Shown: positions 10,492-20,339 of the stretch, piece by piece
Layout of the letters: each line of letters begins with the position of its first letter
How positions within the stretch are numbered: position 1 is the stretch's first letter
Assembly: GCA_036365455.1 (NCBI GenBank)
Contig: JAWQUS010000025.1
Location: 25,518,001-25,582,000, forward strand
Direction of reading: 5' to 3'
Source of the DNA: Macrosoma leucophasiata
Taxonomy: Eukaryota > Arthropoda > Insecta > Lepidoptera > Hedylidae
DNA: 64,000 nucleotides
Notes under the pieces: generated by a model
Seen by the model: only the letters and a program-made list of their open reading frames with translations
What the model was told of the DNA's origin: nothing
The model's database searches: none
Program-made: the position numbers and the translations under genes

Positions 10492-10627
10492 GGCCAAAAA
10501 TTCTCAAACGTCACTCAAATCTAAGTGGGACTTAAAAGTCTTCTGTCTTTATAAAACACGTCCAAACGATAGACATAGCGCACATTTGAGGGTTGCTTAA
10601 ATTTGAGTGACGTTTGAGTATTCGGCC
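10492..10627. mobile_element. Small TIR element
   Basis: 136 bp: GGCCAAAAATTCTCAAACGTCACTCAAATCTAAG at the left, CTTAAATTTGAGTGACGTTTGAGTATTCGGCC at the right, complementary over about 32 bp with few mismatches. No clear target duplication. It lies between the two copies of the 145-bp repeat. Confidence 0.7.
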
Positions 10628-10815
10628 ATCAGACTATTACTAACAGTTTTCCAGTGCCATGAATCACATGTGAGCGATTGAATTGCTTAATTTATTATGT
10701 TTTCAATGGGGCAGGGAATGGGTTAACATTATTATTAACTGGTATGTTAATAATAATGTTAAATTTACCAACCAACCTATGCTAAATTTAATGTACTATG
10801 CTAATAACATAGTTT

Positions 10816-10960
10816 CAACCCACCTTGTTAGCAGTCTTCCTAAGCGATACGCGTCATACACAATGCACCCGCAAGCGGACTGATTGTGATGATGCGATAA
10901 CACCGAGCGCTGTGTGAATACAACTGATTAGCTTTACTCTTTTATTATATATTTAATTAG
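10816..10960 (+). repeat. 145-bp repeat, copy 2
   Basis: Second copy of the 10257-10400 unit, about 560 bp downstream; SINE-A material follows directly. Confidence 0.65.
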
Positions 10961-10970
10961 TATTTTAATT

Positions 10971-11132
10971 AAGTGTTGGAAGTGGTAAACAAGCATGCAG
11001 TTCACATTGATGTTAAGTGATGACTGCAGCTTATAGACACTAAAACAAAGACCAAAGTCGAAATGCAGTTACGTTACCACTCTTGAGGCCTAAGGTGTTA
11101 TGCCTCTGTGCCGGAAAAAACAGGGCCGTACA
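10971..11132 (-). mobile_element. SINE-A, 3' half
   Basis: Begins GGAAGTGGTAAACAAGCATG and ends CAGGGCCGTAC; the 5' half of the family is missing, as expected for 5' truncation on insertion. Confidence 0.75.
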
Positions 11133-11276
11133 ATTTAATATAAGGATTTAATTACATACTAATATAACTATTATAAATAAGCGATACGTTAGAATTAAAA
11201 AATAATGTAACATACAAATGTAAACATAAATTTATGTTAGAATCAATCTAATGACTCAAATAGACTATGAAGCTAT

Positions 11277-11640
11277 CAAGCGCGCATGGCCCTGGATGCC
11301 CCATGGCCCCTGATGGCCCCATGGATCTATTAGACTGAACATTACGGGTGCGGTCGGGTGTGTGATGGGTGACCGCTGGTGGCAAATTGAAATGCGCGTT
11401 TCCGTGCTTCGGAGAGCACGTTTACGCGTTGCTATCAATATATAGCAGTCGTTAAACCTTGTCGGAGGCCTTATGATGGTTTGAAAACATTTGACAACGG
11501 GTTGGCCACTAACCCGTAAACCACGTAAACCAATCCGCATTGCAGCAGCATGGCGGAGTAAGCTCCAGGCCTCCCTCTAAAAATGGGAGAGACTCATGCT
11601 CAGCAGTGGGACGTATAATGGGTTGCCATTCTTATTATAT
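11277..11640 (+). mobile_element. SINE-D (5S-derived), diverged
   Basis: Sense-strand copy. The 5S-like part is partly eroded but GGGTGCGGTCGGGTGTGTGATGGGTGACCGC remains, followed by the body (CGTGCTTCGGAGAGCACG, TTAAACCTTGTCGGAGGCC) and the 3' end CAGCAGTGGGACGTATAATGGGTTGCCAT. The first 60 bp hold a CATGGCCCC/TGATGGCCCCATGG rearrangement. Confidence 0.75.
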
Positions 11641-11730
11641 GACTCAAATAATACTTAACAATATTATTAACAACACTAACCGATGACAAATTTAATGGGA
11701 GTACTATATTAATTACATAATAATATGATA

Positions 11731-11857
11731 ACACGCGGCTTAGGTTTCAGGGGTGGCAACGCATCTGCATTTTGATCTTTCGTTATAGGCTGCAGTCAAC
11801 TCTTAATCATCATCATTGTGAACTGCATGCTTGTTTGCCACCTCTCTTACACATAAA
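11731..11857 (+). mobile_element. SINE-A, 3' fragment
   Basis: Begins CGGCTTAGGTTTCAGGGGTGG and ends TTGTTTGCCACCTCTCTTACACATAAA. Confidence 0.7.
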
Positions 11858-11993
11858 TACGCCTTAAATTTACATCAAACGTTTGTGTCATAATTCGGAT
11901 CAAGAACCGACAACTTGAAGATGTTACTAAATTGTTCTAGAAGCAACGTCTTTCAGCTTGTCTTGACATGGTTACTACCAAGTATTATTATTA

Positions 11994-12280
11994 TTTTTTT
12001 TTTATGTAATTGAAGTGGCAAACAAGCACGCAGTTCACATTGATGTTAAGTGATGACTGCAGCCTATAGACACCCACACAAAGACCAAGGTCAAAATGCA
12101 AATGCGTTACCACTCCTGAGGCCTAAGGTGTTATACCTCTGTGCCGGAAATTACAGGGCCGTACATTACCACCTGACCGGAACACGATAGTGCTGAACAC
12201 TACCATTTAGCGGCAAGTAAATCAGGTAATGCGGTGGTGCCTACGCCCGCGAGCTCCGTCACTGGAGCTCTACTACCAGT
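11994..12280 (-). mobile_element. SINE-A, full length
   Basis: T tract 11994-12003 to ACTGGAGCTCTACTACCAGT. Close to consensus. Confidence 0.85.
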
Positions 12281-12540
12281 AAAATGATGCAGAATCGGTA
12301 TGTTAATCAAAGCGTGAATCCATAAAATCAAACTAATAACACCGACTATAACTCAACTAACCCTAACCATTCTTAGTGTTACACAACCATCATTCATTCA
12401 CGTCTGAAGTACAGCGTGAAAAATAACGCAGTTTATCGCACGGTATGATGGATGTAGTGTTCCAGGCGTCACATAACGGTTTTTCTGTATTTTGCGTCTC
12501 GTGGTTGTATAATTTAAATACATATAACTACGTAAAAAGG

Positions 12541-12732
12541 GAACTTCAAGCCTGTAATCCCCGAATGGGTAGGCAGAGGTAAATGCATGCATACAAGCAT
12601 ACATGCAAACTATGTATACTTACTTTTGGTGTATGTATGAAACTTCAAGAAAACGAAAAATGTTAATAGAACCAGAGATAAACGATTTCAAAACTTTATC
12701 TCTGATAGACCCCGACCCGGGAATAGAACATT
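12541..12732 (-). mobile_element. SINE-B, internally deleted
   Basis: The 3' part (CCTGTAATCCCCGAATGGGTAGGCAGAGG...CATACATGCAAAC) and the head-side B-box region (TATCTCTGATAGACCCCGACCCGGGAATAGAAC) are present; the middle is replaced. Confidence 0.65.
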
Positions 12733-12801
12733 TACCTAAAAATAGCTTATTGGGACATTAATGTACCTACTTATTACCTATGGCGTTATTTCACAACACA
12801 A

Positions 12802-12862
12802 CAACAGGGCCCTAACTCAGTCACAATGTATCGTACATTGTGACTGAGTTAGGGCCCTGTTG
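12802..12862. repeat. Perfect hairpin, 29-bp arms, 3-nt loop
   Basis: Left arm 12802-12830, loop TCG, right arm 12834-12862. The arms hold GGGCCC and ACTCAGTCACAATGTA. It has no partner elsewhere in the window and no visible duplication. Confidence 0.9.
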
Positions 12863-12982
12863 ACCGGATAGTGTAATAGGTGGCAACCCGGTGCGAGGCC
12901 ACGCCCACCCTTTCTGCCGGACCCTGAATACTGTGTCGTATAATAAGATTCATAAAATTAATTCCAATTTTAGCGCAGTGTA

Positions 12983-13141
12983 GGGCGTCCACCTGCAAGA
13001 TGGACTAACGAACTAGTCAAGGCTGCAGGTACCCGCTGGATGCACGTCGCTTCCAATCGGTCGGCATGGAGGTCATTGGGGGAGGCCTATGTTCAGCAGT
13101 GGACGTCCTATGGCTTATATGATATGATAGGTTTATTACAG
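12983..13141 (+). mobile_element. RTE-clade LINE, 3' end
   Basis: An open frame from GGGCGTCCACCTGC reads GRPPARWTNELVK, AAGTRWMHVASNRSAW, RSLGEAYVQQWTSYGL. This C-terminal tail is characteristic of RTE-type LINE ORF2 proteins in insects. It runs into a TATGATATGATAG tail, the short-repeat 3' end of such LINEs. Everything upstream, including endonuclease and reverse transcriptase, is missing, as after 5' truncation. The product of the intact element is a reverse transcriptase/endonuclease acting in target-primed insertion. Not functional here. Confidence 0.8.
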
Positions 13142-13520
13142 TCGCGTAGTAGAAGCAGACCAGTACTTATGTACTAAGAAGATTATTTGAATCCTGATAC
13201 GTTATTTTTGGGGATATACCGAAGATTACGCATATGAAATAACAAGTGTGCATACCTACTTGTTTTTTCACAATAAATAAGAATCATTAAAACATCTTTA
13301 CAAATAAATAAAATTGGAGTGTCTGTTTGTAATATAAAAATAACCGCTTTTTACTAAATGCATATGTATATACACGGTACATATACCAAAACATTTTTTT
13401 TTACAATTTTTGTCTGTCTGTCTGTCAGTCTGTTTGTTCCCGCTCGGGAACGGCTGAGTCAATTTTGACGGGACTTTCACTGGCAGGTAGCTGATGTAAT
13501 AAGGAGTAACTTAGGCTACT
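13142..13520. other. Unassigned stretch with (CTGT)n
   Basis: AT-rich; a CTGTCTGTCTGTCAGTCTG run lies at 13411-13432 and GGGAACGGCTGAGTCAATTTTGACGGGACTTTCACTGGCAGG at 13446-13487 resembles the conserved middle of insect Helitrons that precede the end at 13.6 kb. Confidence 0.45.
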
Positions 13521-13607
13521 TTTATACTACCTGCGCCCACGACTTCGTTCGGGTAGATACTGAACAATCATATATTCTCACGCGGGCGAAGTCGCGGGCA
13601 CAGCTAG
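13446..13607 (+). mobile_element. Helitron-like 3' segment
   Basis: Ends CACGCGGGCGAAGTCGCGGGCACAGCTAG with CTAG at 13604-13607 followed by T. The hairpin before it is weaker than at 447 (CGCGG / TCGCG). GATACTGAACAAT at 13556 is shared with the 6.84-kb remnant. The 5' border is uncertain. Confidence 0.55.
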
Positions 13608-13630
13608 TGCAGCCTATAATGAAAAGTCTG

Positions 13631-13800
13631 TTTTTTATGTAAGACGTATAAAAACAATCATGCAACTCTTTGCAACAGTTTTTAAGTGATGACTGCAGGC
13701 TATAGACAACTACACAAGAACCAGAGGTCAACATGCAGATGCGTTGCCACCCTTGAGACCTAGGTTGATGTCTCTGTGATAGTTAATACGGGGCCATACA
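13631..13800 (-). mobile_element. SINE-A, old diverged copy
   Basis: TTTTTTATGTAAG, AAGTGATGACTGCAGGCTATAGAC and CAGATGCGTTGCCACCCTTGAGACC are readable; the left part is scrambled and the 5' half absent. Confidence 0.6.
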
Positions 13801-14245
13801 AATTGTCTCGCTCTGTTGTAACTAAGCTACCAAGTCCGTACACACGTCATTAGATTTCAAAAGAGTCAGTTACTAAACAAAGCTACTTCAAACGAACGCA
13901 TCTCTTATATTGCTCATTACTTCAGGGCGAAGTACTTCGCTCATATAAATACTTCTCAGATCAAACATACCAGGAGAACTGTCTAGACATTCTAAAGGTC
14001 CTTTGTACGTACATACGCAAAGAATGCAGCGGAAATGACTAGCCTGTAGCGATTTGGAGCTATTTCAGGGACATTCACGCTTAAAAGGAAATATGAGCAG
14101 GCTCGTATAGAGAAATATATTCTTGTGTTTTCTCTGAGACTGCTAGGTATTTGAAAATATTGACAAGAATTTGTATGTATTTCACACCAGTGTTATGCTC
14201 TGAATTAAAATGCGCCAGAATGACGTTACCTTGTTCGTATCATCA
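13801..14245. other. Unassigned stretch
   Basis: Mixed composition, no ORF or repeat partner, except that 14213-14242 (AAAATGCGCCAGAATGACGTTACCTTGTTCGTATC) recurs at 15459-15493 (AAAATGCACCAGAATGATGTTACCTTGTTCGTATC). The pair brackets the LINE fragment at 14.4-15.4 kb. Confidence 0.5.
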
Positions 14246-14248
14246 TCA

Positions 14249-14435
14249 CTGGTGATAGAGCTCCAGTGACGGAGCTCGCGGGCGTACGTACCATCGCATT
14301 ACACCTTAGGCCTCAGGATTGGTAACGCATCTGCATTTTGGCCTTGGTCTCTATGTGGCTGTCTATAGGCTGCAGTCATCACTTAACATCAATGTGAACT
14401 GCATGCTTGTTTGCCACTTCCATTACATAAAAAAA
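14249..14435 (+). mobile_element. SINE-A, internally deleted
   Basis: CTGGTGATAGAGCTCCAGTGACGGAG...CCATCGCATTA joins directly to CACCTTAGGCCTCAGGATTGG, losing about 95 bp of the middle, then runs to CATTACATAAAAAA. Confidence 0.75.
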
Positions 14436-14436
14436 C

Positions 14437-15396
14437 AGATGATGTATCTTCACGCCAGGTCCCTAACGGGGTAGGCAGAGAGTGTAGAGCGCCAGATATC
14501 CCGGTTCTGACAAACCTCTCGTGCCTCGTCTACCTTCATCATTCTCTTCATACATGCACGCCGATTCCTAAGACTTTTGATCCCACCATCAGACAGAACT
14601 CTACTTATTTGGTCATGGTAGGTTAGTCTTGGTCTTCCTGGGCCTTTGCAACTATCCACATTCGCATTGTATATCTGTTTAGTCATTCGCTCATTCGACA
14701 TTCTTTCTATATGCCCGAACCATCGGAGCATGCCTTTTTTCATTTTTACACCGATACTATCATTCACACAAAGCCTCTTTTTTTACATCTTCATTACAAA
14801 CGGGATCAGTGAGTGATACACCGCAGATCTTGCGCAATGATCTCAAATCCACCGCGTTCAACTTACTTTCATGCTCTTTCCTGCATACCCAGCTCTCGCT
14901 TCCATATAAAAGCGTTGGAGTAAATACAGCATTAGTACGGCTAGTCGCGCACGCTGGCTGAGATGTTTAGATTCTAGCAGCTTACCCAACGCTCCATTCA
15001 CGCAATTCCCAGCAAGCACTCTTCTTTATATGTCAGTGGTGTACCTACCATCCTTGCTAAAAGCACATCCAAGATATACAATTTCATCCACCTGTTCTAA
15101 CACTGCATCAACTACTACTACCCTTGCATTTGTTCTCTGCTCATCTCTTTCAAATACTAATACTTCAGTTTTATCCACTTCAATTGTAAGCCTTTCTCCA
15201 TACAATCCTCTTTCATGACTGTGACTAGTGCTTGTAGCCCAGATGGTGTAGAGCTAACAATTACCGCATCATCTGCGTAAAGCAGACAGTTCACCACTAA
15301 GTCACCCATACGCACTCCCACATCCATCAACTTCATCCTGTGGAGGCATTTGTCCAGATATATAATAAACAGCCTAGACGAAAGCACGCAACCCTG
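14437..15396 (-). pseudogene. LINE ORF2 (reverse transcriptase), broken
   Basis: Remnant of a non-LTR retrotransposon polymerase. At 15387-15157 the frame reads QGCVLSSRLFIIYLDKCL then LLYADDAVIVSSTPSGL; YADD is the polymerase active-site motif. Near 15000-15160 the frame breaks but EVLVFERDEQ-type sequence follows. At 14767-14450 it resumes with GMLRWFGHIERMSNERMTK, GRPRLTYHDQISRVLSDG and DIWRSTLSAYPVRDLA, the C-terminal end of this LINE type. A TGATGTATCTTCACGCC tail follows at 14440-14455; other copies show it as (ATAC)n. The 5' two thirds are missing. The clade is not certain. Two copies of a 35-bp word bracket it (14213, 15459). Confidence 0.8.
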
Positions 15397-15399
15397 TCA

Positions 15400-15835
15400 A
15401 AAAAACAGCAACACGTTTATTTGGCATCTTCTTGCAATAATAATTCTAACTCTGAAAAAAATGCACCAGAATGATGTTACCTTGTTCGTATCCTCATGTT
15501 TACTTCTAACACGCTGTAGATCCCCATTGAATAGGGCAGTCCACTCAACGGATTTTCAAAAATATAGAAACTTTCTGTTCAAATTCGGTACAAAACAGTT
15601 TTGCTATCTGAAAGGTAGCTGGATTTTTAAATCGTTTGAAATGTATCGATGCGTCTACATTCGCTCGCGTCATCGTATTTTTTCATATACTTTTACATTC
15701 ATATTTTAGGAGCATTTTATGAAACTGTTAGCTGTTGCTTTTACTAGCTTAGTTTTTACAGTACTTGTTTTATAAAACAAATTGATGTGATGTGAACATT
15801 TAAACCAAAATCATGTCCAGCTGCCTTTTACTTAC
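15400..15835. other. Unassigned stretch
   Basis: Contains the 35-bp word shared with 14213-14245. A 119-codon plus frame (15350-15709) starts inside the antisense of the LINE and has no motif. Confidence 0.45.
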
Positions 15836-15837
15836 GT

Positions 15838-15904
15838 GTCCTAAGACTTTCGTTTTGACCCCACTTACAGACACTACTTGACCGATTTGGTCATGGTAGG
15901 TTAA
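15838..15904 (-). mobile_element. LINE C-terminal fragment
   Basis: CCTAAGACTTTCGTTTTGACCCCACTTACAGAC...GGTCATGGTAGGTTA is antisense to the DQIGRVLS..VK part of the 14.4-kb LINE family. Confidence 0.65.
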
Positions 15905-15916
15905 AATTAAGAAAAA

Positions 15917-16215
15917 ATGTATGTATGTATCTTCACACCAAGTCCCTAACGGGGTAGGCAGAGAGTATTGAGGGCCAGATAAATCGGTCCTGACATACCG
16001 CTCGTGCCTCATCTACCTTCATTATTCTTTTCATACATGCACGCCGATTCCTAAGACTTTAGACCCCACCATTAGATAGAACTCGACCTATTTGGTCATG
16101 GTAGGTCAGTCTTGGTCTTCCTGACCTTCTGCAACCATCCACAATCGCATTGTATATCTGTTTAGTCATTCGCTTATTTGACATTCTTTCTATATGCCCG
16201 AAGCATCGGAGCTTT
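15917..16215 (-). mobile_element. LINE 3' end, same family as 14.4 kb
   Basis: Starts with a (GTAT)n tail and TCTTCACACCAAGTCCCTAACGGGGTAGGC, antisense to SAYPVRDLV, and continues through the YHDQIG and FGHIE regions to CATCGGAGC at 16212. Frameshifts are present. Confidence 0.75.
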
Positions 16216-16304
16216 TTTTCAATAGGTTACACTAAAATACACTGTTTAAACAAAACTTAAACATTAATTTGTGGCAGTAAGTTGGTACTTCTTATCATCA
16301 TAAT

Positions 16305-16440
16305 TTTAGCTAAAATACATCCACTGCTGAACAAAGGCCTTCCCCAAAGAATGCCACAACGAACGGTCCTGTGCCGCCATCATCCAGCGATTGCCCGCGA
16401 CCTTCACCAGGTCGTCGGTCCTGCCCACTGCCACTTGAAA
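16305..16440 (-). mobile_element. RTE-clade LINE, 3' end
   Basis: The minus strand reads DDLVKVAGNRWMMAAQDRSLWHSLGKAFVQQWM, the RTE C-terminal tail, and stops near 16310. It is a different subfamily from the plus-strand RTE end at 12983. Only the last ~45 codons remain. Confidence 0.75.
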
Positions 16441-16584
16441 TACAGGCTTTGCTTAGTTTAGGCACCGGTCTCCCACAATTTACTTTAATAATCACTCACG
16501 ACTTTTTATGTTTTTATTATGTTAAACTGTGTATTTATTAAGGTTATTGTGGTGATAAATGAATAAAAAAAATTTTAAAAAAAA

Positions 16585-17655
16585 ATCGTTATTCGGTGGG
16601 CTATGTCGGTTACTTTGGTTTAATATGTATAGACCGACGTTTGACCACCAACTCACCTGATGGAAAGTAAAGATGTGGCCGAAGATGGAGCACGTTGGTC
16701 TAGAAAGTACCTATTCACTCTAGATTTGAAGATGCGCAGGTTGTAGTTTTTTGGGAACAAAGAAGCCGGCAAAGTATTCCATAACTTAGCTGTACGTATA
16801 ATAAATGTAGAGCCGAAACGCTTCGTTCTAATTTGTGGTATGTTCACTGTGTAAGGATGATATTTCGCCGTTCTTCTAGTTGTCCTATTGTAAAAAGGTG
16901 AAGAGGGAATCAGATTGTGTAGATCGTTTGCACATTCGCCGAAATGGATCCTATAGAAAATTGAGAGACACGCCACTTTACGGCGATGTTCAAGACTGAG
17001 CAGTTTCGTGTTTACTAGCTTTGTGTCTCCAATTATTCTCGCAGCACGCCAATCAACCGACTCAAGGGTTTCGAGCTAGTATTTGGCCGAGCCGTCCATA
17101 AGGTGGCAACAATACTCCATACACGACCGAACTTGTCCTTGATACAAATTAAGCAACTGACGTGGTGTGAAGTACCTCCTAACCTTATTCAGGACCCCAA
17201 CCTTCATACCAGCTAATTTAGCCTTGCTATCAAGGTAAATGCCGAAATTCAGCGTGGGTGTTAAAGTTACACCTAATAGGTCTAAATGGTCTGCCAAAGT
17301 TATGGGCTCATTATTTAGCGTTGGGAGAAGGAAAACGGGCTCTTTTTTGCGGAGAAAAGGCATGCCTGAGTTTTTTGGGTGTTAAACTTGACCAAATTGG
17401 TTTCACCCCATTCTGACACGGATGTTAGTGCTAAGTTCATACGCTCAAGCATGTCCTCTCTCAGCGCCTGAATTTCCGCTGGGCCAGCTCGAGGACTGGA
17501 TTCGTACCCCATCACAACTGTAGTGTCATCGGCGTAGCCAAGAATGCCGGGTGCGAGCAAGTCGTTGATGTGCAGCAGAAACAGAGTTGCAGAGAGTACT
17601 GACCCTTGAGGTATAGCCATTTGATCAGATGAGCAGCCATCAAGGACCACACAAA
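16585..17655 (-). pseudogene. Jockey-like LINE ORF2, broken
   Basis: Second, unrelated reverse transcriptase remnant. 17650-17315 reads DQMAIPQGSVLSATLFLLHINDL then GILGYADDTTVVMGY (YADD motif). A frame change near 17340 leads to 17363-17076, DHLDLLGVTLTPTLNF and RRYFTPRQLLNLYQGQVRS. Another break leads to 16976-16653 with FYRIHFGECANDLHNLIP, NRTTRRTAKYHPYTV and RTAKLWNTLPASLFP, the usual C-terminal thumb and tail region of Jockey/CR1-type LINEs. At least two frameshifts. The 5' half is absent. Its upstream border touches the repeat that starts at 17655. Confidence 0.8.
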
Positions 17656-17800
17656 ACGATGGATTTTAGCGCTCGTGTCAATCACGTTGCTATTGAAAAT
17701 AGCATTCATTTTTATTTTGTTGATTGTTTGATGAATATGAATTGCAATGAGACTAATAATGTTAGTTCACGCTTGTGTGCCCCGAAGGGTATCTACAGAG
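17655..17800 (+). repeat. Dispersed repeat U, copy 1
   Basis: GATTTTAGCGCTCGTG, CAATCACGTTGC, ATTGAAAATAGCATTCATT, TTGTTTGATGAATATGAATT and CCCCGAAGGGT are shared with 18768-18900. It ends in a SINE-B-like CCGAAGGGTA...AGAGGTAAAT. Possibly a further SINE family. Confidence 0.6.
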
Positions 17801-17995
17801 GTAAATCTCACACACCCACACTAGATATGGACCTGTATCGTGGGTGCCGTTGTTACACACATCACATATAAAAACACCCAGACCCGAAACAAATATCTGT
17901 AGGCCTTATAAATATCTGTCCCGGTGCGGGGATCGAACCCGCGACTATTTGAATCAAATGGTCCTCTAACAAAGCTGGACTAACCGGATCGTCGA
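17801..17995 (-). mobile_element. SINE-C
   Basis: Minus-strand head: GATCCGGTTAGTCCAGC (A box TAGTCCAGC) and GGGTTCGATCCCCGCACCGGGAC (B box), then the ATATTTATAAGGCC and GTTTCGGGTCTGGGTGTTT body. Confidence 0.8.
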
Positions 17996-17999
17996 CATT

Positions 18000-18370
18000 A
18001 AAGCAATGCGGTAAATGCATACATTGAAGCATACATACAATCAAAAATTCACGATTCGGTCACGTTTTCGTACATACATTATTGATGACAAATGGATATA
18101 TTCTGACACATTATCAAATGCAAAAAAAGAGTGGTACTGGGAAAGTTCTGTAAAAAGGGAAAATCTCAATATTTTTTATGTCATTAGTGCCTGCAATTTG
18201 AATTATTCTAAGCGACTACGACTATGGTCATATTTTTCTTCTCTTAGAGGAAAAAAAATATCGGTAAATTTTCAATTTAATTAATCATAATTATTATATT
18301 GTTATTCAAATCAGTAAGTGAAAAAAAATGTTTTTTCAAAGTGATGACAAAAGTTACTTGAAAAAAAGAC
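18000..18370. other. Unassigned AT-rich stretch
   Basis: No repeat partner or ORF of note apart from a short plus frame (18015-18284) without a motif. Confidence 0.4.
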
Positions 18371-18374
18371 TAAA

Positions 18375-18415
18375 TCATTTCATCCAATCACATTGATGGT
18401 GATTGGATGAAATGA
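18375..18415. repeat. Hairpin, 17-bp perfect arms
   Basis: TCATTTCATCCAATCAC, 7-nt loop, then its complement. It abuts the LINE fragment that follows. Confidence 0.85.
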
Positions 18416-18418
18416 CTG

Positions 18419-18608
18419 ACCTCCCATGACCAAATAGGTCGAGTTCTGTCTGATGGTGGAGTCAAAAGTCTTAGGAATCGGCGTGCATGTATGAAGAGAA
18501 TGATGAAGGTAGACGAGGCACGAGAGGTTTGTCAGAACCGGGATATCTGGCGCTCTACACTCTCTGCCTACCCCGTTAGGGACCTGGCGTGAAGATACAT
18601 ACATACAT
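18419..18608 (+). mobile_element. LINE 3' end, 14.4-kb family
   Basis: Sense-strand copy: the frame reads GRVLSDGGVKSLRNRRACMK, RMMKVDEAREVCQNRDIW, RSTLSAYPVRDLA, stop, then GAAGATACATACATACAT. This shows the family tail cleanly as (ATAC)n. Confidence 0.8.
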
Positions 18609-18767
18609 TGATGGTAGGTGAATATTATAGCTTTATAGGCTATAGTCATAACTAGCAATACATTTAATTAACGTAACAATAGTAAACTGGGACACAATTC
18701 ACCAAAACCGAGCAAAGTTTTAAAACAATAGAATCGCTACCCGCTTTCATTGTATTTGCGAACGCAT

Positions 18768-18900
18768 GGATTTTAGCGCTCGTGCCAATCACGTTGCAAT
18801 TGAAAATAGCATTCATTGTTAATTTATTGTTTGTTTGATGAATATGAATTCCGATCAGCATAATTACGTTACTTCACGTTTGTGTGTTCCGAAGGGTTAA
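18768..18900 (+). repeat. Dispersed repeat U, copy 2
   Basis: Partner of 17655-17800. Confidence 0.6.
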
Positions 18901-18934
18901 GCAGAGCTTAATGCATAAATTAAAGCAAACATAG

Positions 18935-19029
18935 GCTATTTAACACTGAAAAACTTTTCAAATCAGACCAGTAGTTCCTGAGATTAGTGCGTTCAAGCAA
19001 ACAAACAAACAAAGTCTTCAGCTTTATAA
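18935..19029 (-). mobile_element. Helitron 5' part, reverse
   Basis: Antisense of CTTTATAAAGCTGAAGA-type 5' end: AAATCAGACCAGTAGTTCCTGAGATTAGTGCG, AACAAACAAACAAA, CTTCAGCTTTATAA. Matches 35527 and 41866 in reverse. It is cut at 19029 by the next Helitron. Confidence 0.6.
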
Positions 19030-19233
19030 TCTTAATATATATAAATCTCGTGTCACAATGTTTGTCCTCAATGGACTCCTAAACCACTTAACCGATTTTA
19101 ATAAAATTCGCACACCATGTGCAGTTCGATCCAACTTGAGAGATAGGATAGTTTAAATCTCAATTGATAGTCGTAATATTATATTATGTAAGTACCTAAA
19201 TTGCAACCGTGCGAAGCCGGTACGGGCCGCTAG
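19030..19233 (+). mobile_element. Short Helitron, complete
   Basis: 204 bp. Starts TCTTAATATATATAAATC after an A (19029), ends GCGAAGCCGGTACGGGCCGCTAG (CTAG 19230-19233) before a T (19234): the 5'-TC, CTRR-3', A/T insertion rule of Helitrons. The middle carries CACTTAACCGATTTTAATAAAATTCG, common in insect non-autonomous copies. No Rep/helicase. Confidence 0.75.
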
Positions 19234-19234
19234 T

Positions 19235-19598
19235 ATTAATATAATACATAAGTATAGATTTACTTTAAGTACCTTCATTACATAAAACATAATTAAAAAT
19301 TACTTCCTGCTTGCCGCATCACCATCTTAGCGTGATACATCGCCGTCTGAATGATGAGAATATATTGCTTTTCTGTGTAGTCTATTTCACAAAAAATATA
19401 TCTTAACAAATCCACGTACAAAAAGGTAATAAAAAGTCCATTAATCTTCGCGTTGGCGGGCAAATCCTGAAATTCATAGGTATATTCATTGCACGGGCAA
19501 ACCTCGCAAAAACTTGAGTCTCACTCGACGCCGGACTAATCTAAGACTAGCTACCTTAAAGTTTCGTCGAAAACACGTTAACAGAAGAGGTTTGAGAC
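19235..19598. other. Unassigned stretch
   Basis: AT-rich, no repeat partner or motif seen. Confidence 0.4.
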
Positions 19599-20052
19599 TT
19601 TTTATTTTATTTAATGAAGGTGGCAAATAAGCATGCATTTCACATCGAAGTTAAGTATTAGCTGCAACCTATAGACATCTACATAGAGACCAGCGGTCAA
19701 AATGCCACCTTGACGCTTTAGATGTGATGGTTATTACGGCTATACTAATGTATTCAACACTATCGTGTTCCGGTTAGATGGTAATATACGGCCCTGTGAT
19801 TGCCAGCACAGAGGCATAACACCTTAGGCATCAGGAGTAGTAACGCATCTGCATTTTGACCTTGGTCTTTGTGTGAGTGCCTATAGGCTGCAGTCATCAC
19901 TTAACATCATTGTGAACTGCATGCTTGTTTGCCACTTCAATTACATAAAAAAAAATGGAACACGATAGTTTTGAACGCTACTTTTTGGCGTCAGATATAT
20001 TCGGTAATGCGGTGGTGCCTACGCCTTCGAGCTCCGACACTAGTACTCTACG
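19599..20052 (-). mobile_element. SINE-A interrupted by SINE-A
   Basis: The outer copy is on the minus strand: 19599-19740 (TTTAATGAAGGTGGCAAATAAGC...GGTCAAAATG) and 19957-20052 (GAACACGATAGTTTTGAACGC...GAGCTCCGACAC). It is more diverged than the insert, so it is older. Confidence 0.75.
19741..19956 (+). mobile_element. SINE-A, nested insertion
   Basis: Opposite orientation to its host copy: TATTCAACACTATCGTGTTCCGG to TTCAATTACATAAAAAAAAA, near consensus, 5' truncated. Confidence 0.8.
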
Positions 20053-20133
20053 GGACTATCAGTCTGGAAGATAGATTTTGATTTTCCTTGTCATGAATGC
20101 GGGAAATATGTCACAATTAATACTAATATTTTG

Positions 20134-20337
20134 ACGACCCGGTTAGTCCAGCGGTGTGAGATGACCGTTTGATTTGAGGGGTCGCGGGTTCGATCCCCGC
20201 ACCGGGACAAATATTTGTATGGCCTACAGATATTTGTTTCGGGTCTGGGTGTTTGTGTATGTGTTGTGTGTGTACAACGGCACCCATGACACAGGTTTAT
20301 GCCTACTGTGGGGCTGTGAATGTAAGCGTATTTTATT
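20134..20337 (+). mobile_element. SINE-C, near full length
   Basis: Head GACCCGGTTAGTCCAGCGG (A box) and GGGTTCGATCCCCGCACCGGGAC (B box). The tRNA-like acceptor halves GACCCGG / CCGGGAC pair. The body ATATTTGTATGGCCTACAG, GTTTCGGGTCTGGGTGTTTG leads to GGGGCTGTGAATGTAAGCGTATTTTATTTTATT. Best copy of the family. Confidence 0.85.
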
Positions 20338-20339
20338 TT

